Source of the DNA: Talpa occidentalis
Taxonomy: Eukaryota > Chordata > Mammalia > Eulipotyphla > Talpidae
DNA: 64,000 nucleotides
Assembly: GCF_014898055.3 (NCBI RefSeq)
Contig: NW_023601754.1
Span: 52,383,013-52,447,012, forward strand
Direction: 5' to 3'
The first letter of the stretch is position 1, and every line of letters starts with the position of its first letter. Positions 22,791 to 33,651 of this stretch are shown piece by piece. A program made the translations under genes and the position numbers. The notes under the pieces are model-generated. The model worked only from the letters and a program-made list of their open reading frames with translations. It was not told where the DNA came from and ran no database searches.

Positions 22791-23480
22791 GAAGAAAGGG
22801 CCCCTGTGTGTGCGAGCGCGGCGTGGCCGCGCGGGCCGTGCCAGCCGGCGGGGCGGCGGTGCCCGACGGCGCCGGAGGAGCGGCCCCCGGGCTGCGGGCG
22901 CACCGTGGGGCGCGGCCCCGGCGGCGCGCAGGGCGGGCGCCCGGCGCCCCCCGCGCGGGCCCGGCTCCCTTGGAGGACGGGAGGGCGCGCGCACGGACGG
23001 ACGCCCCGACGGGCACCGGGGCGCGGAGGGAGGGATGGCCGGCGCCGCCCCGGGGTCCTCGCGCCCGTGCAGGCCGCGGGCCGCGGCGGGGGCCGGCACT
23101 GCGGCTGCAGCAGCCCCATTGTGAGGCCTGCGAGACAATGGGCTGCCCGAGGAGGCACCTGCTCGCCTGAAAGGCCCATAAATCGCCGCCTCGTCCAGCT
23201 GCCTTCCCGCCCCTCCCCGCGGACCGGCGAGCCCAGCGCTCCCGCCCTGCGCGCATCCGCCGTCAGGCAGGCCGGCCGGGCTCCCTCCTGCCCGCAGCAG
23301 CTGCCCTGCCCCGCCGGCCTCCTGCACACCCACCCTGGGCTCCCCGCGGTGGGGTCGTGGGCTGCGGGGGGCCCCCGGGGCGCCGGGCGCCCACCCCGCG
23401 CCTGCCGGGCCCCGCCGCCGCGCACCCTCCCGGCGCCTGCCTCTGCCGGCTCAGGGGCTCACTCCGGCGCCTTTGAACCA
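22790..23480. promoter_or_regulatory. Intergenic CpG-dense region
   Basis: CpG-dense DNA without a recognised gene. It contains the paired SOX-like sites at 23110-23146 and CCCATAAATCGCC (HOX/CDX-like) near 23178. By relative position it lies roughly where human has KCNQ1DN, but no sequence similarity can be claimed. No TATA box or splice structure could be supported. Confidence 0.4.
23110..23146. promoter_or_regulatory. Inverted pair of SOX-like sites
   Basis: GCAGCCCCATTGT at 23110-23122 faces ACAATGGGCTGC at 23135-23146. The two arms are reverse complements apart from one extra C in the left arm, with 12 bases between. Each contains the SOX core ACAATGG/CCATTGT. Paired inverted SOX sites at this spacing suit dimeric SOXE factors. 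Binding is inferred. Confidence 0.5.
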
Positions 23481-24409
23481 GATTCTTGAACTTTTGAACC
23501 CCAGTTGTTACTGTGGCTGCTGTTTATAATGTCGGGAGCAGGACCAGGCCCCCCAGGGCTCCCCCACCGCCCGCCCGGGGACAGAGGCCGCCTGGCAGGG
23601 AGGGGAGCGCGGGCTGGAGACTTCCCGTGAGGCTCACCAGCCCCCAGCGCTGGGCAGACACCCCGCCTGCCCCCACCCCGGCCCCCTCCAGGTCCTGGGG
23701 GCCAGACCAGGGCCCCTCACTTCCTCCCCATTTCCTCTCTCGCAGACAGGGCTGGGGCCTCAGCCGGAGGGCAGCCGCGCTCCTCGTGCTGCCGCGGGCG
23801 CCGCCTCAACTTCCCCCTGAAGCGGAGCCGGCAGGCCCGGTGGGGCGGGTCTCTCCCAGGCGCCCGCACCCAGGCCTGGGGTGGGCACGTCTGACCCCTG
23901 ACCCGCCGCGGGCGTGCCAGCCTCCGTCTCCCCGCGGGTTGTCCTAAATGTCCTCTGTTCTCGCCTGCCACGCTCTCTCTGCGCGGGTGGGGGCCATGGC
24001 AGAGATAGGCAGGAAGTGGTCAAGCCCCCCCGGGGCTGACATGCCACCTGGGCACCCCCAGACGCAGCAGCCGGTCTCACCTTGGGCACAGCCCCGGAAG
24101 CCGGGGAGGAAGGCCTGCTCCAAGTAGCCACGCTCAGGTGGCCTGGACCTGGGGGCGCGGCCCTGTCGCCCCACCGGGAGCCGGGGCAGCTGTCCCCGGC
24201 TCGGACAGACCTGCCGCTCTGCGGGGGTCTTGGGTCAGCCCGCGCGTCCAGCGGGGCCCTCCCGGCTCTGTGGCCGCGCCCGCCCGGTCTGGTGGCCTCC
24301 GTGTCACCCTGGTGGACGTGGCACTCTGGGCCGCTCCCGAGGCCAGCGGGCCTCCAAGTGGGGTCTCCTGCCTGCAGCAGGGAGGGCGCTCGCCCCCACC
24401 CCGGCGCCC

Positions 24410-24600
24410 TCATTTAATTCTCGATTCGACGATCTCAGCCATCGCTTATCACCCCGCCTCCCTAATAAAAGGCCTCCGTTTCCAGCTCCCTCTCTTCTCC
24501 CTGACACGTTAGAAGAATGTTTTCCTTTTCCTTTGATGTCTTTTACAAGTTGCATCTCATTTCCTGCTTGGGCATTTCTGACCTCGAGTGACTTCCAGGC
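24410..24600. promoter_or_regulatory. Candidate conserved element
   Basis: AT-richer block with TCATTTAATTCTCGATTCGA, a GATA-type CGCTTATCACC, CCCTAATAAAAGGCC, GAAGAATGTTTTCC (TEAD/ETS-like) and CATTTCCTGC. No supported reading frame. Confidence 0.35.
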
Positions 24601-25569
24601 TGCGTGGCTGGGCCCCCGCCCCGCCCCGACGCCAGCGGGTCCTCCCAGGGCCCGGCCAGCGCCATTTCCTCCCACCTTCCCCACCTTCCTCCCGGGCCTC
24701 CGAGACCAAGTTCCCCAGGGAGGCCCCGTCCTCCGAGCAGCACCAGAGGCCTCCTGCAGGCCGGGCCCTCCTGTGCGCCCGCTCGGCGCCGGCTCCCCTG
24801 CCTCCTTGGGGCGAGCTGCCTGGCGGGGGGGCCCTGAGGAGCCCAGTGCCGGCAGCCTGAGCACAAAGAGGTCTGTCCGGTGCCTGAGGCTGGTGGCGCT
24901 GAGGGACCCCACAGACCAGGGGGCCCCCAAAGCAGCAGGTGGAAACTGAAAACCCAAAATGAGCCCCTGAGAAGAAAACCCACAAAGCCCCTTTCCTCCC
25001 CTCTCCTTCCCTCGCCCCCACCCCCCAGCCTTCCCTGTCCGGCTGAGGCACATGCTCTGGGCTCCAGCGCCATCCAAACTCGGGGGGCATCTCAGAGCAG
25101 GCTCAGAACTGGGCGTTGGGACCAGGCACAGCCCTTCCCCTGTAAGGTGGGAGGACCCTGCGGCTTCCAGGCAGTGGAGGCGGATGACGGGGGTCCGCAC
25201 GCGAGCAGAGAGGGGAGAGTGATGGGGCTTGTCTGTCTCCGCCCCTCCCCCAGGCGCCCCACCCGGGAGCCAGGCTGTGGCGGGGCTGCAGGGGGGCAGC
25301 CTCCCCACGGGGTGGCCCTCCTGGAGCACTCCTGGGGGGCTCTGCATGACCCCCGGAGCCCCCGTCAGTGGGGAGCCCCAGGTGCAGGACCTGGCCCCTG
25401 GCTGCGGCCCCACCCACCGGCTGTGGGAGTCGAGTGATGACCACGTGACCGCAACACAAAAAGCCCCCAGGGCCCCAGTGGGGGGCTCCCCCACTAGACA
25501 GCCAATTAAGGTCCTGGCAAGCCTGGATCCAGGAGGGCCGTGGGCGTGGGGTCAGCGCCGGGAGCAGAG

Positions 25570-25650
25570 GGGCTGAACAAACAAAAGAGACAGCTTGCAA
25601 ACCACGGTCAGCTCCGGAGACCCAGAGAACATTCCAGCTGGATGGCCCTT
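25570..25650. promoter_or_regulatory. Short motif cluster (forkhead, TEAD-like)
   Basis: CTGAACAAACAAAAGAGAC is followed by GAGAACATTCCAGCTGG, combining a forkhead-type AACAAACA, a TEAD-type ACATTCC and an E-box CAGCTG within about 70 bases. Function is inferred only. Confidence 0.25.
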
Positions 25651-27650
25651 GCCCTTGATACGGTCCTCCAGAGACAGGTGGGGAGGGTGCCTTCGCCTCA
25701 TTAGAGCGGGTCCCCGCCAGGAGAGACCGGTGGGGGCACCCTGCAGGGCAGGGGAGACAGCCAGCAAGCAGCAGGGGCGTCACAAACCCCCCACCCCCAC
25801 CAGCGAGCTGTCTGGCCAGGGCCCCTGCCGGGGCTCCCACGAGCCCCTCTCTAGGTGAGCCAGAGGCCACCACCCTCCCAACCCCGCTGGCAGCTCCCGG
25901 GGTCCCCACTCCTCGCCCATCCACTGAGACACTCCGAGGAGGGCACAGCACCCCGGGGCGCGGCACCGGGCTGGCCACAGACACACGCGGTCTCCCGCGG
26001 AGGGCGGCGGCGCGGGTGCAGACGCGGGCAGCACATGCGCCTGGAGAGCGTGACCCCACTCTCGCCGCTGACCTGCCTCCCGCGGGGCTGTGCGCTCCCA
26101 CCCTGGCTGCTTTGCCATTCACCAAGGCCGGCGCCTCCCAAGAGGCTCGGCAAAGCTGCGACGCTGTCGGCCTGGACCCCCCCAGGAGCGCACCCCGAGC
26201 ATGAGCAGCTGGGCGCAGGAGGAGCAAGGGGGGCGCCCGCTGACCCCGCGGGCTCTCGCAAGCGCGGGCGGCGAGGCCGGGTGGGAGGCGAGGCAGGTCT
26301 GTGGTTTTCAGAGCCCGGGGCCTTCCCGACGGCCGGCCGCCTTCTCGTGGCATCCGCGGGAGGCCCAGCCTTCCGGGGCAGCTCCTGGCCGTGGACTGAA
26401 GTCACAGAACCGCTCGGCCCCGGCCCGTCACGGGGACCCCAGGCCAGTGCCCGGCGCCCGCGGGAGGAGGCTCCAGGCTCTGGGGGGCTGCCGAGGGAGG
26501 CCCGGGGCCTGGAAGCAAGCGGATCAGAAGTTGGGGAGAGAAACAGATTGGCGCGCGGGCGGCCCGGGCTGGCGGCGGGTACCGGAGCCTCTGGAGCGGC
26601 TCTGCTGTGTCAGGTTGGAGAACGAGTTTCTCAGAGGAGCTGCAGGTGATACTGTTGCCTCGCTGGGGCTTCAAGCTGCTACAAAGTTAACAGCAGCGGA
26701 GTCAGGCTGCGAGCGCAGTGCGGGACTTGTGCTGGTGTGAGTCTCTGCAGCGAGTGCCCAGGAAGGCGCCAGAGGCAGCACACCGCGGACCCCGGCCCCG
26801 AGATGGGGGGCAGGCCCTCCCTGGGCCCCCTGGCCCTGCTGAAGCCCGCGGACGCTCTCCGCTCAGCGCAAGAAGGGCTTCTCCGTGGCCTGAGGAGGAA
26901 GACTCTTGCTCTGAATGTCGGTCACAGCTGTGTGTCCAGACGCGGCGGGCACCAGGGAGCAGCGGAAGGGCCCGGCTGGGTGGCCTGGGCTCTGGGAGCA
27001 GCAGAGTTGGGTGCCCGCCCCAGGGCCCTGGGGTCTTGGGGACACACCTGCTGGGTGGGGGAGTAGAGGGGGGCTCCCCCACCTCCTGGGCTCCCTGCTC
27101 CCTCAAGCTTCCTTCAGGACACGCCGGGAACCCCAGCTGTCATGCCAGCAGGGAGCTCAAGCAGCCCCGAGGCGCTGCAGAGAGGACTCGGCCTGCAGCC
27201 GCCTCATCAGCCACCTGAGCTGACACCCCTAAAGCAGGACAGAGCTCCCCGGATTCCTGACAAGTAGCCCTGCGGCTGCAGACCCAACCCTGGTCAATCG
27301 CGGAGCACAGGGAGCCTCCTGACTGGCGGGAGAGATGGGAACAGGTGGCCTCAAGCCAGCCTCGGCGCGCCACAGTGGGCCGGTGGATGAGGGGACGCGA
27401 CGCGCCTGGGGCAGGAAGGACACGCAGGGCGCTCAGGTCAGAGCAGAGCGGCTTCTCCCGGCCTCTGAGCCGCCGGAGGCGTTAGCATCGTCGTTCCAAG
27501 GGATGCCACCTGCGCCAGGACAGCGTCCCGGCCTCCGGGCCCTCAGGATGCCGGCCGGGCACACAGCTCAGCGTCTGAGAGCGAGGCCCATGCCCAGCCC
27601 AGATCATTTTCCGTCTTCACCCAGGAAAAAATATGATGAATTACTAGACA

Positions 27651-27763
27651 CCTGTGTGTGCGTGTGCGTGCGGAAGTCCGCGTGTGTCTCCGTGCATCTG
27701 TGCGAATGTGTGTGTGTGTCTGTGCGTGTCTGTGCGTGTTTGTGTGTGTGTGTGTGTGTGTGT
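27651..27763 (+). repeat. (TG)n microsatellite, interrupted
   Basis: TG-rich tract with C and A interruptions, ending in an uninterrupted run of about 12 TG units. The cysteine/valine-rich open frames here are repeat artefacts. Confidence 0.95.
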
Positions 27764-30601
27764 TTCACACACGTGCAGCAGCTCAGGGCTCACCCCGGCT
27801 GGTGAGAAGTTGGAGGAGGGAGAGGCCGAGCTGGGACGCAGATGCAACAATGGTCTCAGCCGACCCCGGGGGTCTGCAGGAGGAGCGTCCTGGACGCCAA
27901 GAGCCTGGAGCGTTCTCTGCCGCGGCCCAAAATTAGGAGCAACCAAGAGGCCCTTGTGGAGGTGGATGGACAAAGACCGGCTCCGTCCAGACCACGGCAG
28001 GGGTCTGTGCTCGGAGGGGCGAGAGGCCAGGCCCGAGGAACAGGACGGCCCGCGAGCTCCCGAGCGAGGGGCCAGGCTGAAGGGCTGCCCGCTGTGTGAC
28101 CATGACCCTGGCACCTTCTGGAAAAGGCTAGCGATGGAGACGGGGGCGGGCACTGGTGGCCCGGGAGGAGGGCGGGTCAGGCGGGGGAGCAGGGGCGTGA
28201 GGTAAGGGCAGCACTCTGCGCGGCAGACCCCACGCCACAGGCAAGGCCGCAGACCCAGATAGGAAACACAGGCTTGCGTTCAGCGTGACGAACACGCACA
28301 GATTTGAGGCGCCAGCGCTGCTGGGCGGGGCCGGCGGGCCTGGGTGCGCCTGGCGCCTTGTGGCTCCTGGTCGGGCTGTCTCAGGCATTTCTCACCACGG
28401 CACAGGGGCCCGGGGCCCTCGGCAGGGCTGCTGAGAGGCCTCAGCTCGCATCCTGGTGTCCACGCGGCCAGCGAGGAGCAGCATTCAGGGCGGGAATGGC
28501 CAAACTCCCACTTCCCCCAGCGCGGAGCCTCCAACCTTCGGCCTCCCCCATCCCCGGCAGAGAGAGGCCTGCATTCCACGGCGCAAGACCAGGGGCCTCA
28601 GGCCTCCTGTGCCTGCTCGCCGCCGGGACACCCGGGCCCCTCCTCACCGCCCCCCCTCCCAATATCCCTACAGCCCCCCCGTCCACTAGCCCCTTGACAG
28701 CGCGGGCTCGGGACCTTGGCACTGCTGGTCCTTCTGCGGGGCTGTCCCTCCCGGACACTCCCCCAGCTCCATGTCCCTGGGGGTGGGGGCTGGAGGGGAC
28801 CCCCTGGCTGACCTGCTGTGAACAGCACCCCTGACCCAGGGCTCAGCTTTGCCTCCCTCATACTGGTCACCTGTGCCAGCCGCTTAGCAGGGATTTTTCC
28901 ACCACCTCCCCCTGCTGAGGCAGCTCGGTGGCAGGAAACACGCCCCACCCCGCTGGCAGGGTCTCTGGCTTGCTGGGGCCCCATGGCCGTGGGGGCCCCT
29001 GACTGTCCCTGCTTCTCTGTCCAGCCCCCAGCCTCAGCTTCTCTAGCCCGAAGAGCTCCCCACTGCCTGCAGAAAAGACCCAGCCTCTGACCCCAGCCCG
29101 TCAGGCCCAGGGGACCCCCAGGAGAGAACGGGGAAGAGAGGCCCACTGGCACCCCCCGAACCCCCTCTTGGACTGAACAACAACTGCTCCAGCGCTGCTC
29201 CGGCACCAACCAGCGCCAGGCTGGTGAGGCCCTGACTCCGGGGGAGCAACCCAGGCCCTAAGCCCCTCTCCTGCCCCTCGGGGCCCTCTAGTTCTGCCTC
29301 CCTCACAGCCTGTTCCTCCCTCAGCCTGCAGCCCCGTCCATCCCACGGCCTCCCAGGGTCCTCTGGAAGCCTCCCTGGCGGCTGGGGAAGTGCCCGCCAG
29401 CCCAGGGCCGCACCTCCGCAGCCCCTGCCCCTGCTTCGTGGGTCTGTGGGTCAGCAGCAGCCCCTCGTGTGCCCGTCCCAGGGCGCATGTGAAAACCCCG
29501 GGGAAGCAGCATCCAAGCCGTGTGTGCCAGGTGGCCGCACCCCGCCACCCTGGGAGACCGGGCTCCTCCCTGGCCCTCCAAGCGCAGCACTCTGGACCCA
29601 CACACCCCAGGCCCAAATCCGTGGGCCCCACCAAGTCGGGGCCGGTCCTTGGGCAGGTCACTCCCGGCCTCAGCTCCTCTTGAGGCACGTGGGGGGCCCA
29701 TGGGGGCACATGGGGGGCCCACCAGCACTGCCCGCATCGTGGGCCCGTGGCAGGCCGCCCCGGTGGTCCCTCTCTTCATCATCTTCGCCATCAGCATCGG
29801 TATCCTCCTGGGTCTGGGCCGCTGGGTCCGACACCCCCAGGACTGTGGGCAGACCACCCCACGTGTTTGCCTGGGGCTCCAGCGAGGCCTGGGGGGCTCA
29901 GCACGCTCTGTGTCCCACTTCAACAACGGGCCGGCAGCCGCCACGCCGGGCTGTCCTCACGGGGCCGTAGGACAGGACCCCGCAGGCGGGAAACACACCC
30001 ACAGAAGGGACGGCTGGCCCCGGAGACCCAGTGCTCCTGCCTGTAGACGCCACCCCTGGGTGTCAGCTCCGGCGGTGGGGGGGCAGCACCCCTCACTTGG
30101 GCTGCTTTTGAACAAGCCCCCCGTGAGAGACACCAGGAGCAGCTATAGGTGGGCCGCACTCGGGTCCTGGGGGGAGCTGCCTGAGTGGCAGAGGCTGCTG
30201 TGGGGGGCCCTGTGCAGTGGGGGCTGGGGGTGGGGGTGCCCCCCAGCCCCGCTCTGTCCTGGCAAGGGTTTGTACTTCAAGCAGAGTGGCGCGCGCTCCC
30301 AGCCAGCTCTGGCCTGGGCTGCCCCCTCCCCCAGCCAGGCCGTCCCGGGCCTGATCACACAGGCCCAGCTGGAGGGTCCCCCGCCATGGAGAGGTTGGGG
30401 TCTCGGGGGTCTGACTGGGCCCGGCTCTTGGTTCCCGGGGCGCTGCCCCCACCGCTGGCCGGGCCTCAGCATCCCCGCCCGCTCTGGGCGCTGGGGGAGG
30501 TGAGTCCACTGCGTGTCTGTGCGGCTCCGGAGGCCAGGACTGGGCGGCACCCCGGAGCTGGGCCTGCACAAGACACCCGTCCTCCACTTCCCGGGCCCAT
30601 G

Positions 30602-30602
<1 letters not shown>

Positions 30603-30639
<37 letters not shown>

Positions 30640-30661
30640 AAATGCACACGCGCACACGCGA
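30603..30661 (+). repeat. (CA)n microsatellite
   Basis: About 15 perfect CA units from 30603, then a degenerate GACACAAATGCACACGCGCA tail. Confidence 0.95.
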
Positions 30662-31071
30662 GCGCAGGCCCTTGCTGTTTCACATCACCCTTTCCAGTGC
30701 AGCCAGTTTTCAAAGGTTTATGGGTCACCTATGAAAACGTGAACCTCCCCTTCAGGAGGAGGAGGGAACCTCTGAAACCAGGCGGTGGTGGGTGTTGTGC
30801 GATGTGCGGGACGGCCTTGAGCCCTTGCTGGTTGGAGCTCATCCCCCACCCCACAAGGCCCAAGGGGGCCTCCCCTCCCCCAGCCCCCACAGGCCTGAGG
30901 GCCGCCCCTCCCCCACCACAGGCACCGACTAGGTGGTGAACACATCAGGGGTCCTTTGTCCCCATCCCAGGGGGCCCCTGACCTCCAAACTGGGGACCCT
31001 GGAGCAGCTGGGGCTCCGTTGTGGGGCCGAAAAGTATGTGAAGTTCGGGTGAGGGGGCACCTCAGAGGAGG

Positions 31072-31072
<1 letters not shown>

Positions 31073-31103
<31 letters not shown>
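31073..31103 (+). repeat. (TG)n microsatellite
   Basis: About 15 uninterrupted TG units roughly 300 bases beyond the CDKN1C poly(A) signal. Confidence 0.95.
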
Positions 31104-31104
<1 letters not shown>

Positions 31105-31399
31105 TTCGCCCACCGGGCTCAGGGGTCAGTGAGGCCTGGAGTGAGGAGGCAGGGGTGCAAGTGGGGGCTCCTCCGAGGTGGACGAAGGGCGGGGCGCTCA
31201 TCCCTAAGCCAGGGGCCTGTGGCAGGTGGGGTGAGCTGGGCGCTGCCAGGAGAGAGGCCTCCCTCTGACCGGACTAGAAAGGGCCGGGCTGGCAGCCCCG
31301 AGTCCTGGGCCCTATCTCCCTAGCTGCTGGGGGTGCCAGGGGAGAGAACTGGGGGCGTACGAGCACAGAAGGGCCTGGGTTGCAGCATTTTTCGGCCTC

Positions 31400-31405
31400 T
31401 TTATT
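31400..31405 (-). terminator. CDKN1C: CDKN1C poly(A) signal AATAAA
   Basis: TTTATT on the plus strand reads AATAAA in the CDKN1C sense, about 680 bases into exon 4 and downstream of the conserved AU-rich 3'UTR block. Confidence 0.75.
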
Positions 31406-31490
31406 TGAACCCGGCAGGGCCGGGGCCGTGTTACAGTCGGCTCAGGAACCTTCGAACAGATTTGCCTTCAAGTTTAAGACACAGTGAGCG

Positions 31491-31552
31491 TGCGAGCGAG
31501 AGAGAGAGCAAGAGAGAGCGAGCGGGAGAGCGAGAGCGAGAGAGCAAGAGGA
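31491..31552 (+). repeat. GA-rich simple repeat in CDKN1C 3'UTR
   Basis: Purine tract of AGAG and GAGC words, with short interruptions, on the plus strand. It is transcribed as a UC-rich tract in CDKN1C mRNA, upstream of the poly(A) signal. Confidence 0.9.
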
Positions 31553-32151
31553 CAGACTAGCGCGGGCTGCAAGCTAAGGGGCTGGCGGGGGGCCGGGCGG
31601 GGCCGCCGCAGATCCGTTTACAGCTGTCGAGAGTCAGATGCAGGTGGCGGGGGGGGCCTTTGGCATGGCCAGTGCCCCAGGTGGCATGGCGGGGCGGCCC
31701 ACGCCTCGACATAAATAGGAAATATAAGTTAGTATAACTTTTTAAATTTTTTGTACAAATATACAGGTTTTTCTCTTTTTTGCTTTTTTTTTGCTTTTTT
31801 CATTTTTTTTGCACTGAGATTCAGCAGAGATTAAACATTTTATATAAATGACTCTTAAAGCTTTACACCTTGGACCAGTGTGCTCCTCGTGCAGAATACA
31901 GTTAGATATAGAGGACGTCGTTAATACATTGCACAGTTTTCAAACTTTAAACACAAAACCGAACGCTGCTTGGCAGGCAGCTGCTGCCGGTCGCTGCTAC
32001 ATAGACGGTCCCAGCCGAGGCCCCGCGCTGCTCCCCCGTCCGCTGCCCAGCGGGCTCCCTCCGGGCTCTGCGGGCGCGAGGCTGTGGAGAGAGAGCGCGG
32101 TGTGAGCGGGGCGCGGGGCCGGGCGCTGGGGCGCGCCGCCCGCCGCCGGGG

Positions 32152-32296
32152 CGCTCACCTCCTCATCGCAGCCGCTTGCGCGGGGTCTGCTCGGCGGAGC
32201 CCACGTTGGGGGCGCCGCCCGAGGCCGCGCAGCCCGAGGGCACCTCGCCAGACGCCTTGTTCTCGGGCGCAGGTCTCTTGCGCTTGGCGAAGAAGT
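32152..32296 (-). other. CDKN1C: CDKN1C exon 3
   Basis: Acceptor CGCCCGCAG (CAG at 32299-32297) and reading frame through [11 protein letters not shown] to the stop TGA at 32165-32163. A consensus donor GGAG|GTGAGC follows within a few bases of the stop, so an intron lies in the 3'UTR, as in other mammals. The exact last exon base is near 32159. Confidence 0.88.
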
Positions 32297-33255
32297 CTGC
32301 GGGCGACAGCGGCGCGGTCAGGGCGCGCGGGCGCGGGCGCCGAGGTCCGCGGGGGTCAGCTTTGTTTACGTCGCTGCGCGATGTGCTGTGTAAGCATCTC
32401 CCCGTCCCGCGGCCGGCCCCCCCCTTAACCCCTCGGCGCCGCGGCCGGGCCAGGCGCGCGCTCCGAGGGGGCCCGCGCGCGCCACCCCCCTCCCCCCGCG
32501 GCGGGAGCGCAACGGCGGGGCGGGACGGGGTGCGGGCGCCCCCGCGCCGGGCTCGGCGGGCCCTTCAACGCCACGGAGGAGGCGGGGACCGAGGGGGGCC
32601 CCCCCGAGGGCCAGGGAGCCCGGCCGGCCGGACAAAGCGGGGCCGGGCCGGGCCGGGGCGGGGCCGCGCGGGACTCACCCGAGATGAGCGGCCCGGGCAG
32701 CTTCTTGGCCGCGGCGCCGGCGGCCGCGCCGGGCGCGGGGCGCCCCGAGGCCCCGGAGGGCGGCTGCTCCGCGAGGGTCTCCTGGCCGCGCGGCGGCGGC
32801 GGGGCCGCGTCCTCCTCGTCGCTCTCGGGCGGCGCCGCGGCCCCGTCCGCGCCGGCCTCCCCGGCCGGGTCGCTGGACGGCGGCGCCGGCGCCTCCCCGA
32901 GGCCGTCGAGGGGCTCGGCGGCCGGCGGCGCGGGGGGCGGGTTCTCCCCCGCGCCGGCCGGGCGGGGCCGCGGCGCCAGCAGCAGGCGGCAGCGCCCCAC
33001 CTGCACCGTCTCGCGGTAGAAGGCGGGCACGGAGTCGCTGTCCACCTCGGTCCACTGCAGGCGCCCGGGGCCCCGCAGCGGCACGTCCTGCTGGAAGTTG
33101 TAGTCCCAGCGGCGCTGGTCCTCGGCGCTCAGCTCGGCCAGGCGGGTGCGCAGCTCGCGGCTCAGCTCCTCGTGGTCCACCGGCCCGAAGAGGCTGCGGC
33201 AGGCGCTGCTGCGCACCAGCAGCGGGACGGTGCGGCGGGAGACCAGGCGCTCCAT
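32163..33255 (-). CDS. CDKN1C: Cyclin-dependent kinase inhibitor 1C (p57/KIP2)
   Basis: Nuclear inhibitor of G1 cyclin–CDK complexes and a maternally expressed growth suppressor. Coding exons are 33255-32679 and 32296-32163, joined G|AC with GTGAGT and CAG splice sites. The product has 236 residues, against 316 in human. The N-terminal inhibitory domain is intact: cyclin-binding ACRSLFG at 18-24, CDK-binding [12 protein letters not shown] at 49-60 and FYRETV at 79-84. The centre, residues 95-180, is a short Pro/Ala/Glu-rich linker with an acidic ESDEED patch (144-149) and no long Pro-Ala repeat. The C terminus keeps the PCNA-binding-like [13 protein letters not shown] (188-200) and the QT box EQTPRKRLR (228-236). 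The start is the only ATG available after the exon 1 splice; the longer human N terminus is absent because exon 1 contains no ATG. Confidence 0.96.
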
Positions 33256-33265
33256 GGCCAATGCG
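32679..33265 (-). other. CDKN1C: CDKN1C exon 2
   Basis: Acceptor CCCCGCAG (CAG at 33268-33266), ten 5'UTR bases, then ATG in the context TTGGCCATGG. The donor GTGAGT is at 32678-32673. Encodes residues 1-192 plus the first base of codon 193. Confidence 0.92.
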
Positions 33266-33400
33266 CTGCGGGGAGACACGTCGGACGTGGCCGGGGCCGC
33301 GGGGAGGGCGGGCGGGCGGGGCGCGGGGAGAGGAGAGCGGGCGGGGAGGGTCGGGGGCGCGAGGGGACCCCGCGCTCGGGGCGCGCCTCCGCCCGGCTAC

Positions 33401-33535
33401 CTGGCTGTCTGGCGCGGGCTGCGACTGCTGCTCGCTCGCTCGTCTGGTCGGGTCGGGCCGCGCCCTGCGTGCGGGTCCTCGCTGGCCGGCTGGCTCTGCC
33501 CGGACTGGCACTCCGAGCGCAGGGCACTTGGCCTG
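33401..33535 (-). other. CDKN1C: CDKN1C exon 1 (5'UTR, noncoding)
   Basis: Begins about 26-30 bases downstream of the TATA box and ends at CAGCCAG|GTAGCC (donor GT at 33400-33399). It has no ATG in the sense direction, so translation starts in exon 2. The start coordinate is inferred from the TATA spacing. Confidence 0.7.
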
Positions 33536-33560
33536 TGGAACGCCCGTCCGCGCGCGCCCC

Positions 33561-33566
33561 TTTATA
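33561..33566 (-). promoter_or_regulatory. CDKN1C: CDKN1C TATA box
   Basis: GCCTATAAAGGGG in the gene's sense, within a CpG island and about 160 bases upstream of the exon 1 donor. Transcription start is predicted at about 33535. Confidence 0.85.
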
Positions 33567-33603
33567 GGCGAGGGTCCCGCCGCCCCCCCGCGCGGGCCCC
33601 GCG

Positions 33604-33611
33604 ATTAGCAT
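33604..33611 (-). promoter_or_regulatory. CDKN1C: CDKN1C proximal octamer-like element
   Basis: ATGCTAAT in the gene's sense, 38 bases upstream of the TATA box, one base from the POU octamer ATGCAAAT. It sits in a short AT-rich block (33604-33632) inside otherwise extremely GC-rich promoter DNA, which suggests selective retention. Confidence 0.5.
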
Positions 33612-33646
33612 AATGTAGTATTTTCGGTTCCGACAACACGGCGTCC

Positions 33647-33651
33647 ATTGG
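33647..33651 (-). promoter_or_regulatory. CDKN1C: CDKN1C CCAAT box (proximal)
   Basis: GGCCAATGGACG in the gene's sense, about 115 bases upstream of the predicted start. This is a typical NF-Y position and context. Confidence 0.7.

Larger units (their letters stand above)
8691..31380. other. KCNQ1–CDKN1C intergenic region
   Basis: No protein gene can be supported in these 22.7 kb. The many open frames are GC-driven and carry no recognisable domain. Several AT-richer, motif-dense blocks stand out and are listed separately: 9465-10020, 17500-18330, 19610-19860, 21110-21510, 21775-21965, 22440-23200 and 24410-24600. Scattered AATAAA hexamers (10425, 22554, 24471) have no upstream gene. Human has a noncoding transcript (KCNQ1DN) in the equivalent interval, but I cannot identify its counterpart. 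The stretches 10450-12900, 13100-15900, 18450-19600, 25650-27640 and 28150-30590 show nothing beyond GC-rich unique sequence. Confidence 0.6.
31385..32081 (-). other. CDKN1C: CDKN1C exon 4 (3'UTR)
   Basis: The final noncoding exon begins after the acceptor CTCTCTCCACAG (CAG at 32084-32082) and runs to about 20 bases past the AATAAA at 31405-31400. Its middle (about 31730-31860) is AU-rich on the transcript strand, with CCTGTATATTTGTAC, AAAAGTTATACTAACTTATA and TTCCTATTTATGTCG, which I recognise as resembling the human CDKN1C 3'UTR. The distal part contains a GA/TC-rich simple repeat (31491-31552). Confidence 0.8.

Noticed and set aside
32176..33567. 463-codon plus-strand open frame antisense to CDKN1C
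   Set aside because: A shadow of the GC-rich CDKN1C coding sequence on the opposite strand. No domain and no independent promoter.
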